A stretch of DNA of 64,000 nucleotides from Oxalobacter vibrioformis (GTDB lineage: Bacteria; Pseudomonadota; Gammaproteobacteria; Burkholderiales; Burkholderiaceae_D), in NCBI RefSeq assembly GCF_027118995.1, contig NZ_CP098242.1, positions 2,542,301-2,606,300 on the forward strand, given 5' to 3'. A program made the position numbers and the translations under genes. The stretch's first letter is position 1; each line of letters begins with the position of its first letter. The notes beneath the pieces are model-generated. The model made no database searches. It saw only the letters and a list, made by a program, of their open reading frames with translations, and was not told where the DNA came from. This document shows positions 1 through 8,590 of this stretch, piece after piece.

Positions 1-2261
1 ATTCCACGCTGCAGGTGACGGTCGGGGCGTCCCCTGACATTGACGCGACCGATGTCACGCTGGCTGGCACGCTGGTTGTGAACGGGTTTGCCGATACGGG
101 AACGCCGCCTGTCAAGGCAACAGAGTTGGGCTCGCCTTATACCATTATCAGGTCAGCCAATAACATTGTCGGCAATTTTGCCACGAATCCGCTGTCACCC
201 TCAGGGCTGGATTACCTGCTGTACAGCGGCTATAAATCCACCGACGAGAAATCCTATAACCTGGGTTTCCGCCTGGCGTGGACAGAGGGGCAGGACAAGC
301 GTACCGGCAGCTTTACCATGAGTGACGGGACATCCTTTGATGTGGATATTGTGCTGGGCGATCAGACGGCCAATCCCGGCAACAACTGGGACGGCAAGAG
401 CCTGAGCAAGGCGGGCGATGGAACCCTCATCCTTTCAAAGGTCAATACCTACACCGGATCGACAACACTCAACGGCGGCACACTGAAGATGGGGGCAATC
501 GATGCCATCAAATCCAGCAGCGACATCGTTGTCAATCATGGCGCACTGGACTTGAATGGGTATGATCAGGAATTCAACCGCCTCTCCGGTACCGGCGGCA
601 CGGTCAATATCGGCGCCAAGACCCTGACGGTGGTCAATACAGCCAACGGGACAGATGACTCCCGTTATGCCGGCGCCATCACCGGCACAGGCAAGCTTCT
701 CAAGGAAGGTGCCGGCACACTCACACTGGCAGGCGTCTCCTCGGTCGGTACAACCCATATTGATGCAGGAACCCTGAAGCTGGACGGGGGCAAACTGACA
801 AGCGGGGTGCTTACCGGCAACGGGACAAATCTTGATCTGGTCAATGCTGCCGTCTTCACCGGCACCATCAAGGATTCGTCCGGCGCAGTGGATGCCTCGA
901 TCGGCCAGCATTCCGCATGGAACATGACGGAAAGCTCGACAGTAAATGATCTGGCGCTGGCAGCCGGCCATGTCCGGTATGCCGCGCCAACAGGCGATAT
1001 CAGCCAGCAGGCCGCTTACCGGACACTTACCGTTGATACGTTGAGCGGCAGTGGCAATATCCATCTCAACACCAACCTGGGCGCCCGGGTTGGCGACATG
1101 CTTGTCGCTGACGATACCTCAGGCAATCATGTCGTATATGTTACCAACCGTGGCGGAAATCCTGCGGCACCCGGCGAATCGCTCAAGATCATTGAAGTCG
1201 CCAATAGCAGCAAGGGTGAATTTGCACTGAACAAGGGCAGGGTGGATGTGGGCGCCTACCGCTATACGCTGGTGCGCGGTGACGCCGTGGATGACGGGGC
1301 GGGCGGCACCCTCGCCTACAACAACTGGTACCTGTACAACACCGGCATGGCGTCGCCTTTGACCCGGCAGGTGCAGACCATTGCCAACGCCACCAAGTAT
1401 GCGACGATCGCATCCTTGAATGATATCCACAAACGGATGGGTGAGCTGCGCCTGGATGCGTCGGAAAAAGGCGGCGTGTGGATGCGCTCGTATCGGAGAG
1501 GATATGAGAACAACCTCCACCAGGATGCCCGTGCCACCCTGTATGCAACCGGAGGAGAAATCGGTGCCGACAGGCTGGTGGAACTGGACGGCAAACGGCT
1601 TTACCTGGGTGGCCTGGTCGGGTATGCCGATTCAACCCTGTCAGGCGTTGACAGCTGGAACGGTGAATCGGAGGATATCCTGGTGGGCGCTTATGCCAGC
1701 CTGATGTTTGATAATGGCTCCTACATTGACCTTGTGGGCCGCCATTTCTGGTTTGACCGTGACTACCGGTTTGGCAGTAACGGGGCAACGGAGAAGGGTT
1801 CCGGCCGTTACCGGGCTTATTCTATTGACATTGAAGCCGGCCACCGGCTTGACCTGGCCCGCGGCTGGTTCCTTGAGCCGCAGGCAGAGCTGACCTGGCT
1901 GAAGACAACCCGCTCTGACTTTACGACAGATAACGGAAACCGCATTGTGATGGATGGTTTTCATACCCTGCTGGGACGGGCAGGGATAACAGCCGGGCGC
2001 ACGCTGGATATCGGGAAAAACAATAAAACCCAGCTTTACGGGCGTCTTGACCATATCAGGAATTTTACCTCCAACGGCAAGGTTTCCATCAATGGGGATC
2101 GTTTCAGCGCTGAAAAAGAAGGGGGCTCATGGGTGCTTTCCGCAGGCCTCCAGACAGCCACCCGGCAGGGACAATTCCATATCGAGCTTGAAACCGGTGT
2201 GGGAAGCGCAGACGTAAGGCAGAAGTGGGGTGTTAATTTCGGTGCCCGCTGGGCGTTTTGA
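1..2261 (+). CDS. Autotransporter (type V secretion), C-terminal part
   Basis: The reading frame is open to the window edge (frame begins at base 3), so the N-terminus and signal peptide lie outside. The visible 750 or so residues hold a beta-helical passenger with autotransporter-associated strand repeats, for example 'GDGTLILSKVNTYTGSTTLNGGTL'-type units near bases 410-485 and 'GAGTLTLAGVSS...THIDAGTLKLDGG' near 705-790. A beta-barrel translocator of about 275 residues starts near base 1440 (GGVWMRSYRRG). It ends in GARWAF, the terminal aromatic residue recognised by the BAM machinery. The barrel sits in the outer membrane and displays the passenger outside. The passenger function (adhesin, for example) cannot be read from what is visible. 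Confidence 0.9.
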   Translation, partial: STLQVTVGASPDIDATDVTLAGTLVVNGFADTGTPPVKATELGSPYTIIRSANNIVGNFATNPLSPSGLDYLLYSGYKSTDEKSYNLGFRLAWTEGQDKRTGSFTMSDGTSFDVDIVLGDQTANPGNNWDGKSLSKAGDGTLILSKVNTYTGSTTLNGGTLKMGAIDAIKSSSDIVVNHGALDLNGYDQEFNRLSGTGGTVNIGAKTLTVVNTANGTDDSRYAGAITGTGKLLKEGAGTLTLAGVSSVGTTHIDAGTLKLDGGKLTSGVLTGNGTNLDLVNAAVFTGTIKDSSGAVDASIGQHSAWNMTESSTVNDLALAAGHVRYAAPTGDISQQAAYRTLTVDTLSGSGNIHLNTNLGARVGDMLVADDTSGNHVVYVTNRGGNPAAPGESLKIIEVANSSKGEFALNKGRVDVGAYRYTLVRGDAVDDGAGGTLAYNNWYLYNTGMASPLTRQVQTIANATKYATIASLNDIHKRMGELRLDASEKGGVWMRSYRRGYENNLHQDARATLYATGGEIGADRLVELDGKRLYLGGLVGYADSTLSGVDSWNGESEDILVGAYASLMFDNGSYIDLVGRHFWFDRDYRFGSNGATEKGSGRYRAYSIDIEAGHRLDLARGWFLEPQAELTWLKTTRSDFTTDNGNRIVMDGFHTLLGRAGITAGRTLDIGKNNKTQLYGRLDHIRNFTSNGKVSINGDRFSAEKEGGSWVLSAGLQTATRQGQFHIELETGVGSADVRQKWGVNFGARWAF

Positions 2262-2270
2262 TTGCAGCAT

Positions 2271-2298
2271 AAAAAAAGCCCGGACAATGTCCGGGCTT
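2271..2298 (-). terminator. Rho-independent terminator of the DUF5610 gene
   Basis: A perfect 10-bp stem (AAGCCCGGAC / GTCCGGGCTT, 2276-2285 and 2289-2298) with a 3-nt loop is preceded on the + strand by seven A residues. Those give a U-tract when read on the minus strand, so it serves the minus-strand gene ending at 2338. It may also stop read-through from the autotransporter. Confidence 0.85.
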
Positions 2299-2337
2299 AC
2301 AAATATCATCTTCTTAAAGGGCAGATGAAAAAAACGC

Positions 2338-2985
2338 TTAATCGCTTACCTTGGTATCACCCGTCACATCAGCAGGCTTGGTTTCTGGCTGGGTTTCCGG
2401 TTTCTGAAATGAAGCCAGCTTGTCTGACAGCCAATCATCATAGCCTTTTTGCACCAGATCCCAGGTCTTCTGGATTTCGCTCTTGACGTTGCCGTCAAAG
2501 ACGTTCAGCGCTTCCAGGATATCAACAGCCTCGCCGTAGCCTTTTTCAAAGCCGCCGCGGATGGTTTCGATGAATTTGGCAGCCACTTCAGCCTCGTCTT
2601 CACCTTTATGGGAAGCGGCAAATCGCTCATACAGGCCCAGTGAAAAGCCCAGGATAACACCTGCCGTGCCTTCCGGGGTGGCAAACGGATTGTTTGCGTC
2701 GTTCATCGACGGCATCTGGTAATCCGGGTCGATCTTGGATTGAAAACCGCCAATTGATTCGTAAACGCTTTCCAGGCTGGAGCGGAACAAGAGTCCCTGT
2801 GGATTGTCACCGGCTTTGACGGAAACTTTGAGAGAAGCTTCAATAATCATGGCATTCTGTGATGCACGCATATTGGAAGCAGTTGGTTTCTGGCTGGCAA
2901 TTTTACTTGTGACATTGCTGGTATTTGATTCTTTGCTCGTGGAAACGGCCGCAGCGTTTTGCTGCATATTGTTAATAGTCGTCAT
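2338..2985 (-). CDS. DUF5610 domain-containing protein
   Basis: This 215-residue protein has a low-complexity Ser/Thr/Asn/Gln-rich first 40 residues without a signal peptide. A DUF5610-like core follows (about residues 45-190), with hallmarks such as 'IIEASLKVSVKAGDNPQGLLF', 'NPFATPEGTAGVILGFSLGLYE' and 'IRGGFEKGYGEAVDIL'. The acidic tail ends in VSD. The ATG at 2985 is preceded by AGGAGA, a good ribosome binding site. The gene stands alone and ends in its own terminator. The family has no established function; the fold looks helical and cytoplasmic. Confidence 0.75.
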   Translation of the reverse strand: MTTINNMQQNAAAVSTSKESNTSNVTSKIASQKPTASNMRASQNAMIIEASLKVSVKAGDNPQGLLFRSSLESVYESIGGFQSKIDPDYQMPSMNDANNPFATPEGTAGVILGFSLGLYERFAASHKGEDEAEVAAKFIETIRGGFEKGYGEAVDILEALNVFDGNVKSEIQKTWDLVQKGYDDWLSDKLASFQKPETQPETKPADVTGDTKVSD

Positions 2986-3416
2986 TTCCAGGTCTCCTGT
3001 ACGGTATGGGTATCACTATAAAGGCAACCAGGATTCATTTCCCGGTCTGATTCCGCCTAGCTACATTATTTACGGCAGGAAATATAAAAACTTGACTTAT
3101 TCTGTAAAAAAACATAAAAAACTATTTTATATCATTTAAATATGGCGGTTTATTAAAGTTAATTGTTGGAAATTGGGTGTGTTGATTCAGCGTTTCATCT
3201 CTTTGAATTTCCGGATCAGGCAGCAGGAAGGGCTTGAGACAGATCAAGGTGGCATGGGAAAAGACGCAGGGATACATCTGCGGGTCTGCTGCTGCCCGTA
3301 GCCGGGAAAAGCGGGGTCTTCCCACTTTCGGTAACCCGATTGGATCCAGCCGTTTCCGTATATACAAGCTGTTTTTCAAAAAAGACAGTTCAAAAGCGTG
3401 GTAGGGGAGTCCCAGT
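2986..3416. other. Intergenic stretch, no supported gene
   Basis: This stretch is AT-rich near 3060-3160. An open frame on the minus strand (3122-3535) runs through it but overlaps the next gene out of frame, has no ribosome binding site and resembles no family I know. It may hold the DUF5610 promoter. Confidence 0.4.
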
Positions 3417-3958
3417 TCATACAGGGCAGTATCCAAGGTCATAAGCGCTGATGTTGTCATCAGCACGCGAGTCAAACCCTTCCGGTCTGACAATAGCCGA
3501 AAAAGTCCCTCTGACATAAAAAGCCTGTTTTCCATCGTCGATAACGCGCTTGTCTCCTGTTATGGTGAAAGCCAGGTCAAGATAGCCATTGATGATATCT
3601 CCGGGTACATAGTGTGCCTTGTCCAGTATCAGGTGCTCGTGGGTGAGGGGGAGGGTTAGCGGCCCGGAAGGGTATATCGGCACCCACGCCAGGGAAGTGA
3701 AAAACCTGCCGTTTCTCACCATAATATCCGTGACAAGATGATAGGCCGGATTCATCGGAAAATGGATATAAAGCGTCCCGTCTTTCACCACGGCCCGGGC
3801 TTCGGTGATGAGATGTTCGCCCTGGTGATCCGTTTGGCATGCTGTTTTCAGATGCTGCGCAGAAGGGATGTTTTCCACATTCACAGCCTTTCCTGTTTCT
3901 GCCGCGGAAAACGAGGCAGAAAGCATCAAAAGAAAAAAGAGCAGGTAGGTTTTTTCAT
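3417..3958 (-). CDS. Putative exported protein; start region out of frame by one base
   Basis: I do not recognise the family. The uninterrupted frame runs 3929-3417 (about 170 residues) and starts inside a hydrophobic stretch, MLSASFSAAETG, that looks like the end of a signal peptide. An ATG at 3958 followed by six A residues (3950-3955 on the + strand as T) reads MKKPTCSFFF and stops. One extra A would give MKKTYLLFFLLMLSASFSAA, a textbook signal peptide joined to the long frame. So either the run has slipped or been misread, or translation begins internally at the TTG/ATG near 3929. The mature part has beta-rich sequence (DGTLYIHFPMNPAYHLVTD) and two cysteines. Confidence 0.5.
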
Positions 3959-4068
3959 GGCAGGCAGAGATCTTGCTGTTGCCACAGATTGTAACAGCAC
4001 AGTGGTTTGTTTTTCATCCGGGAGGCTGGTATGCTCTGATGAGACCCCTTAAAGGAAAGGTGACGCCA

Positions 4069-5025
4069 ATGCAAATTCAGGAAATCAGGACAGTTGCCTG
4101 TTTGGGAACCGGCACCATGGGACATGGTATTGCCTTCCTTGCTGCGAAAGCCGGATATGACGTTCGCTTTTTTGGCCGCACAAAAGAAAGCATTGAAAAA
4201 GGCATGGCTGACATTGACCGGGCCATCGCGCTTTACGAGAACAGCGGCCTGATGCCAACCGGCAGGGCTGATGCGATCAGGCAACGTATCCAGCCTTTTA
4301 CCAGTGTTGAAAAAGCCGTAGCCGGTGCGGATATGGTGATGGAATCCGTGATTGAAGACCTGGCAGTCAAGCAGTATGTTTTTGCCGAAGCCGAGCGCCA
4401 CAGCCGTGAAGGCGCCATCCTGGCGACAGATACCTCCAGTCTTTCCCTTTCTGCGATCGCCAGCGGCCTGAAGCACCCGGAATATTTTCTCGGCATCCAC
4501 TTCTTTACGCCGCCTTATCTCATGCCGGTCGTTGAAGTCTGCCCGATCAGACAGACATTGCCTACCGTGCGCGAAATGGGTGCCGAATGGGTCAGGTCCC
4601 TTGGCAATGAGCCGGTAGTTATGGAAAAAGAAGTGCCCGGCATGATCATCAACCGCATCCAGGCAGCCTGTCTGCGTGAGGCACTTCATATGCTGGAGCA
4701 GGGCTGGGCAAGTGCCGGGACAATTGACCGGGCAATCGCCATGTCGTTAGGACGCCGCTATGCGGTTACCGGTCCTCTTGAAAGCGCTGATATGGGCGGG
4801 CTTGATATTCTCTCCAGTATGCTCACCCAGCTTGCCCCCACGCTCTCTGACCGCATCGATGGTGGCCCGCTCATGGAAGCAGCGGTAAAAGCAGGCAATC
4901 TGGGCATGAAAACCGGCAAGGGCATCTATGACTGGCCCGAAGAAACCATTGAGGCGCGCCGCAGTGCCCGCGAACAGTCACTCGTTGCTTTTCTGAAAGC
5001 CGATGTGGCGAAAAAAGGCAGATAG
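4069..5025 (+). CDS. 3-hydroxyacyl-CoA dehydrogenase family protein
   Basis: An NAD-dependent dehydrogenase that would oxidise the 3-hydroxyl of an acyl-CoA or a related hydroxyacid in the cytoplasm. The N-terminal Rossmann motif CLGTGTMGHG lies at residues 10-19. 'GIHFFTPPYLMPVVEV' carries the family's HFxxP catalytic His region, and the C-terminal helical domain follows 'VPGMIINRIQAACLREA'. I chose the ATG at 4069 because AGGAAAGG sits just upstream and it removes a 32-residue leader without homology; the result is 318 residues, normal for the single-domain family. It is monocistronic, and the exact substrate (hydroxybutyryl-CoA, carnitine-like or other) is not readable. Confidence 0.85.
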   Translation: MQIQEIRTVACLGTGTMGHGIAFLAAKAGYDVRFFGRTKESIEKGMADIDRAIALYENSGLMPTGRADAIRQRIQPFTSVEKAVAGADMVMESVIEDLAVKQYVFAEAERHSREGAILATDTSSLSLSAIASGLKHPEYFLGIHFFTPPYLMPVVEVCPIRQTLPTVREMGAEWVRSLGNEPVVMEKEVPGMIINRIQAACLREALHMLEQGWASAGTIDRAIAMSLGRRYAVTGPLESADMGGLDILSSMLTQLAPTLSDRIDGGPLMEAAVKAGNLGMKTGKGIYDWPEETIEARRSAREQSLVAFLKADVAKKGR

Positions 5026-5061
5026 GGTCAGGCCTCATTAAATTGCCTGCTGCAAAGCCTT

Positions 5062-5265
5062 TCAGTGCATCTTTTCGCGTTTTCTTTTTCGCGCGGCGTC
5101 ATATTTTTTTCGCTCTTCCGGTGTTTCTCCCCACTCGGAATAGCAGATGGCGGCACGTTGCTCCCTTGCCGGGAATTTGTCACGCTCATCTTTTGTCAGC
5201 CTGGCGATGCAGCGGGAGATGAACCCCTGTTTTGATTCGCCTTTTTTCGCTTTTGGCATGGGCAT
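5062..5265 (-). CDS. Small basic protein with phage-type KGES...CYS motif
   Basis: This 67-residue, Lys/Arg-rich protein starts MPMPKAKKGESKQGFISRC and continues to 'FPAREQRAAICYSEWGETPEERKKYD'. The pattern KGES-x3-FISRC-...-FP-x3-QR-x2-CYS-x-W is one I know from phage structural/maturation proteins, where it occurs as a short module. Here it stands alone with no phage genes nearby. AGGAG precedes the ATG at 5265. Function unknown; the conserved cysteines could bind metal. Confidence 0.6.
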   Translation of the reverse strand: MPMPKAKKGESKQGFISRCIARLTKDERDKFPAREQRAAICYSEWGETPEERKKYDAARKRKREKMH

Positions 5266-5424
5266 GGCGATCTCCTGTGTTATTCATGGGGCAGGTAAAG
5301 GCAATTGGAGTCATTCACCGGTTATTGGTTCCCATGGGGGCACAGCGCTTACGCGACAAACCATCTGATTGAGCATGGCTTGGGGTAAAATATTTTCAGC
5401 TTTTCAGATTGCAAAGGAAAAACC

Positions 5425-5871
5425 ATGCGAAAAATACTGTTATTCATGATTACCGCCCTTTTTCTGAATGCAGCCTGCGCTGATCCTGTTCCCCCCAGGC
5501 TGATGCGCAACCTCAAAGGGCATCACGTTATGCGGGTGTCTTTGCAAAAGGGCACACTCAAGCTCATAACAACCCATGCCGTAGTTAGCCGCGACATTTA
5601 CGAAAAAGTCATCTCAGAAGGCGCCTGTTCTGTCCTTGTTGCCAATCCGGAAAAGGGCTGGGAAAAGGCCCGGATCGACCGTATTGAAGTCCTGAGCCAG
5701 GATGAGCGCCAGGGATATGCCTTTATTGATGCGCGCAACACCTGCCTGGAGTTGGGCAGGATCAAGGATGAAAGCCAGCGCAAGGCTTATTTCACAAAAC
5801 AGACCTGGATCTGCGCCATGGAAATCTGCGACGACCCCAAACCGGATACCGGCGCAAAAGACAAAAAATAA
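5425..5871 (+). CDS. Putative secreted protein, unknown family
   Basis: A 148-residue protein with an N-terminal signal peptide (MRKILLFMITALFLNAACA; cleavage probably after ACA, or a weak lipobox at the Cys). The rest is hydrophilic with conserved-looking cysteine pairs (GACSVLV, NTCLELG, WICAMEICDD) that suggest periplasmic disulfides. AAAGGA precedes the ATG at 5425. A terminator follows directly, so the gene is a single transcription unit. I do not recognise the family. Confidence 0.6.
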   Translation: MRKILLFMITALFLNAACADPVPPRLMRNLKGHHVMRVSLQKGTLKLITTHAVVSRDIYEKVISEGACSVLVANPEKGWEKARIDRIEVLSQDERQGYAFIDARNTCLELGRIKDESQRKAYFTKQTWICAMEICDDPKPDTGAKDKK

Positions 5872-5900
5872 CGGTTGCCGGCACGGCATCCGAAAGAAAA

Positions 5901-5930
5901 CCTGTCCCTGGCAAGGGGCGGGCTTTTTTT
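5901..5930 (+). terminator. Rho-independent terminator
   Basis: An 8-bp stem with two G-U pairs (CCTGTCCC / GGGGCGGG) and a 6-nt loop is followed by seven T residues. It lies 30 bases after the stop of the secreted protein. Confidence 0.75.
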
Positions 5931-6085
5931 ATCTGCCCGCATGATGGGTGCTGTCCTTTTACGAGCGCCACATATTCCTGTATGCTAGACAGGGTGGCGT
6001 TCGTGTAAAGCCGGGAAAAGGGCTGCCGGGCCTGTTTCCGGCAGATTTCCCTAAAAACCCCTACAGCAGCCTTTTTGAGGAAAAT

Positions 6086-6694
6086 ATGTTCAAGAAAAAG
6101 TCAGAGAACGGTAAAAGCAAATTCAGCCTGCTGGGTTTTCTCCTGCATCCAGGCGTGAAGATTTTTGGCGGTATCTTTTCCCTGCTGGTGGCGGTGCTGT
6201 TTGGCGGCTTTAAGATTTCCCGCCGCAGAAAAAAGAAAGCGACCGAGTTCGAGGCGCAGCTTGCTTCCTCGCTTCTTCTCGTCAAGCTCGAAGATGTCCG
6301 CAACCAGCTTGGTGAATTTCAGGTTTGGCTGAAAAAGCAGGACCCGGCACAGATGGATGTCAAGGAAACCAAAGTCCGCTATGCGGCCCTGAAAAACCTG
6401 TACAGCGAATGGACATCGCATGAAAGGATGGAAGAGATTCTCGGTACCGTCCAGTATGATCCCAAAATCGGCATGAGTGTGTCCAATGGCCTGCACGAGT
6501 TGCGCAGCCTGAATATCCTGATGGAAAGCATATTAAGGGATGAACAGCTGGGAACGCCTGATGGGGCAGGAAAACTTGCTATTGTCGATGAACATCTTGT
6601 GCGTGCCCTGGAGTTTTTCAATTACATCAACAAGGATCTTGAAAACACCCCGGAAAACAGGCAGATTGATACACTAAAAGACCAGCCCGAGTAA
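6086..6694 (+). CDS. Putative membrane protein
   Basis: The start is placed at the ATG at 6086 (MFKKKSENGKSK), preceded by GAGG; an in-frame start at 5948 would add 46 residues without any family character. The 202-residue protein has one or two hydrophobic segments at about residues 13-40 (FSLLGFLLHPGVKIFGGIFSLL...). A basic stop-transfer stretch (RRRKKK) follows, then a long, mostly helical soluble domain. This implies a single-span inner-membrane protein with a cytoplasmic domain. Family unknown. Confidence 0.55.
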   Translation: MFKKKSENGKSKFSLLGFLLHPGVKIFGGIFSLLVAVLFGGFKISRRRKKKATEFEAQLASSLLLVKLEDVRNQLGEFQVWLKKQDPAQMDVKETKVRYAALKNLYSEWTSHERMEEILGTVQYDPKIGMSVSNGLHELRSLNILMESILRDEQLGTPDGAGKLAIVDEHLVRALEFFNYINKDLENTPENRQIDTLKDQPE

Positions 6695-6710
6695 TTAAAG
6701 AGTATCTGGC

Positions 6711-7052
6711 ATGGGTGAAACAATCGTACTGGCAGGTTTTGTTCTGATATTTATATGGGGATGGCGCCGTGTCTATCTTCATATCATGCGGAAAAGTGCA
6801 CGGCCATTGATCGCGCACTTGCTGGGGCTTCTCTTGAGCCTTTTCCCCGCCCGTTTCTTCGTCTATGCCGCTTTTGCCATCGCCCCTCCCGCAGGCTCGG
6901 AGCCGGTTTCCGACACAAAGACCCTGATGCTGTGCTCACTCTTCGTCGCGTCGATTGCCGGGCTTTATATCCTGACAAGAAAACGTCCGGCAGCGCCTGT
7001 TGCGTTGCCCGAAAATTTGCCATCCGGCAAAGCCGACCAGGACAAGCCATAA
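6711..7052 (+). CDS. Small membrane protein
   Basis: A 113-residue protein with hydrophobic segments near residues 4-18, 34-58 and 70-87 and a basic, proline-rich tail. It starts 16 bases after the previous stop and probably shares its transcript. I do not recognise the family. The predicted location is the inner membrane. Confidence 0.45.
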   Translation: MGETIVLAGFVLIFIWGWRRVYLHIMRKSARPLIAHLLGLLLSLFPARFFVYAAFAIAPPAGSEPVSDTKTLMLCSLFVASIAGLYILTRKRPAAPVALPENLPSGKADQDKP

Positions 7053-7243
7053 CGTACAGCATGCTGCTGAAAAAAGCGATCCTGTTGTATTTCCTGATAT
7101 TTTGAAAAAGCCTAACCGGTGCGCTGGACTTTTTTCCGGGAATTTATTAATACTATTCCTGCTTGCCTGTTGCCACGCAAAATGCCTGCCAGGCGCATTT
7201 CTATAAGGACATCACGGACGAACCAACATAAAGAAAGGGCACA

Positions 7244-8566
7244 ATGCAGACCGAGTCTGATCCGCAAAAAGAATGGAAAGAAAAAACGCTGGCCTATGCC
7301 AAAGCGATCAATGACTATGTCGAAAAAGGCACAAAAGACGGATGGGAAAATGCTGGAGATGAGCCGTCATCGGCGGGAAGAGATCATCTCGTTCCTCACC
7401 TGCTGGTTGTCTTAAGAGAAGCTAACCGGCTGGGCAAGACCGATCTTTTCAGGGAGTACTGGCCGCCTGCCCATGAGCCTTTTGCCTTTATGCTCGATGA
7501 AAACGGCCAGAGTATTCCCATGCTCTGCCTGTTGCCGGATGGTTCCATTCTTGCCAGGATTGGTGCGCCCTATGAAAGCGGGAAGGTGGTCCATATTCAG
7601 GGAACAACGGTTGAAACGGTTCCCGGGATCGACTTTTTCGGGTGTTGCCCCAACAAGCGCTACTTTGCCGTTGCTTCAGGCAATGGCATCAGGATTACCG
7701 ATGGCTGGCAGGGCGAAGAGGTCGCCCTTTGTTCCTGGCCGACAGGAATCGAAGACATTCCCGAAGGATTTTCCGTCGCCCCCCTGAAATCACGCCCGGA
7801 CCCGACAAGGCTCATCCCTTTCCCGGATGGCAGGCGTGTCCTCCTGGTGAGCGAAGACGGTATATTTGTCCTGTCCCCGGATGGCGCAAACCGCCTTCAG
7901 CCAACCCCTGAAGAACTGAAAGAATATTTCTCGTGGTCGCAAAAAGAATATCCTCAAGAAGAGTTGTCGGTTAATGTCTCGATGGAGCATGGCGCGGTTT
8001 CGCCTGATGGAAAATATATCGCTGTCGGCGCACAGGATGGCAAACATCATGTATTTGACGAGAGTCTGAAGCTGATAGCAGAAATCGGTCCGCACAATGA
8101 GTACCCGCACTATGCGCTTTTCAGTGCAGACAGTGACATGCTGGCCTTAAATGCCTGCCATTTCTATAACGGGGCGACAATCGGGGTTCCCACGGCCATG
8201 CTCAACGGATTGAATACCGACTACTACGAAGAGAAAGAAGGGATCATTCTCCTGCAGGATGGCGCACGCGTCTATGCCGGTGTTTCCCGCAATGATGAGT
8301 TTATCCTGGGCGATGCCTATGGCTATCTCCGGGCATGCAGCAAGACCGGAGAGCCACGCTGGCAGCATTTCATCGGGTCGACCATCAGCGCCATCGATAT
8401 GTCACCCGACGGCAAAAAACTGGTAGTCTCCACTTATGCCGGTTTTATTTCCCTGATTGAACTGGATGCAGGGAAACAGCAGCCATACCAGATAGGCAAT
8501 GGCGACCACTATGAAGAACGCCGCTGGATTTTCTGGAAAAACGAGCCAGCGCCGCTGACCTGGTAA
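7244..8566 (+). CDS. WD40/beta-propeller-like protein
   Basis: A 440-residue cytoplasmic protein (no signal peptide). An N-terminal helical region of about 80 residues leads into repeats resembling propeller blades: 'LLPDGSILARIG', 'FPDGRRVLLVSEDGIFVLSPDG', 'VSPDGKYIAVGAQDGKHHVFD' and 'MSPDGKKLVVSTYAGFISLIELD'. The recurrent SPDGK turn is typical of WD40/quinoprotein-like blades. AAGGGC precedes the ATG. It ends 24 bases before the HipA-like gene on the same strand, so the two are probably co-transcribed. A protein-protein scaffold is likely; partners are unknown. Confidence 0.6.
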   Translation: MQTESDPQKEWKEKTLAYAKAINDYVEKGTKDGWENAGDEPSSAGRDHLVPHLLVVLREANRLGKTDLFREYWPPAHEPFAFMLDENGQSIPMLCLLPDGSILARIGAPYESGKVVHIQGTTVETVPGIDFFGCCPNKRYFAVASGNGIRITDGWQGEEVALCSWPTGIEDIPEGFSVAPLKSRPDPTRLIPFPDGRRVLLVSEDGIFVLSPDGANRLQPTPEELKEYFSWSQKEYPQEELSVNVSMEHGAVSPDGKYIAVGAQDGKHHVFDESLKLIAEIGPHNEYPHYALFSADSDMLALNACHFYNGATIGVPTAMLNGLNTDYYEEKEGIILLQDGARVYAGVSRNDEFILGDAYGYLRACSKTGEPRWQHFIGSTISAIDMSPDGKKLVVSTYAGFISLIELDAGKQQPYQIGNGDHYEERRWIFWKNEPAPLTW

Positions 8567-8590
8567 CCTTCCTTTTTTGTCCGGACAGCC

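Noticed and set aside
435..1064. 209-residue minus-strand open frame inside the autotransporter
   Set aside because: Cys-rich shadow of the coding strand's repeats; no ribosome binding site or family likeness.
3122..3535. 137-residue minus-strand open frame
   Set aside because: Overlaps the end of the exported protein gene in another frame; no start signal, no recognisable family.
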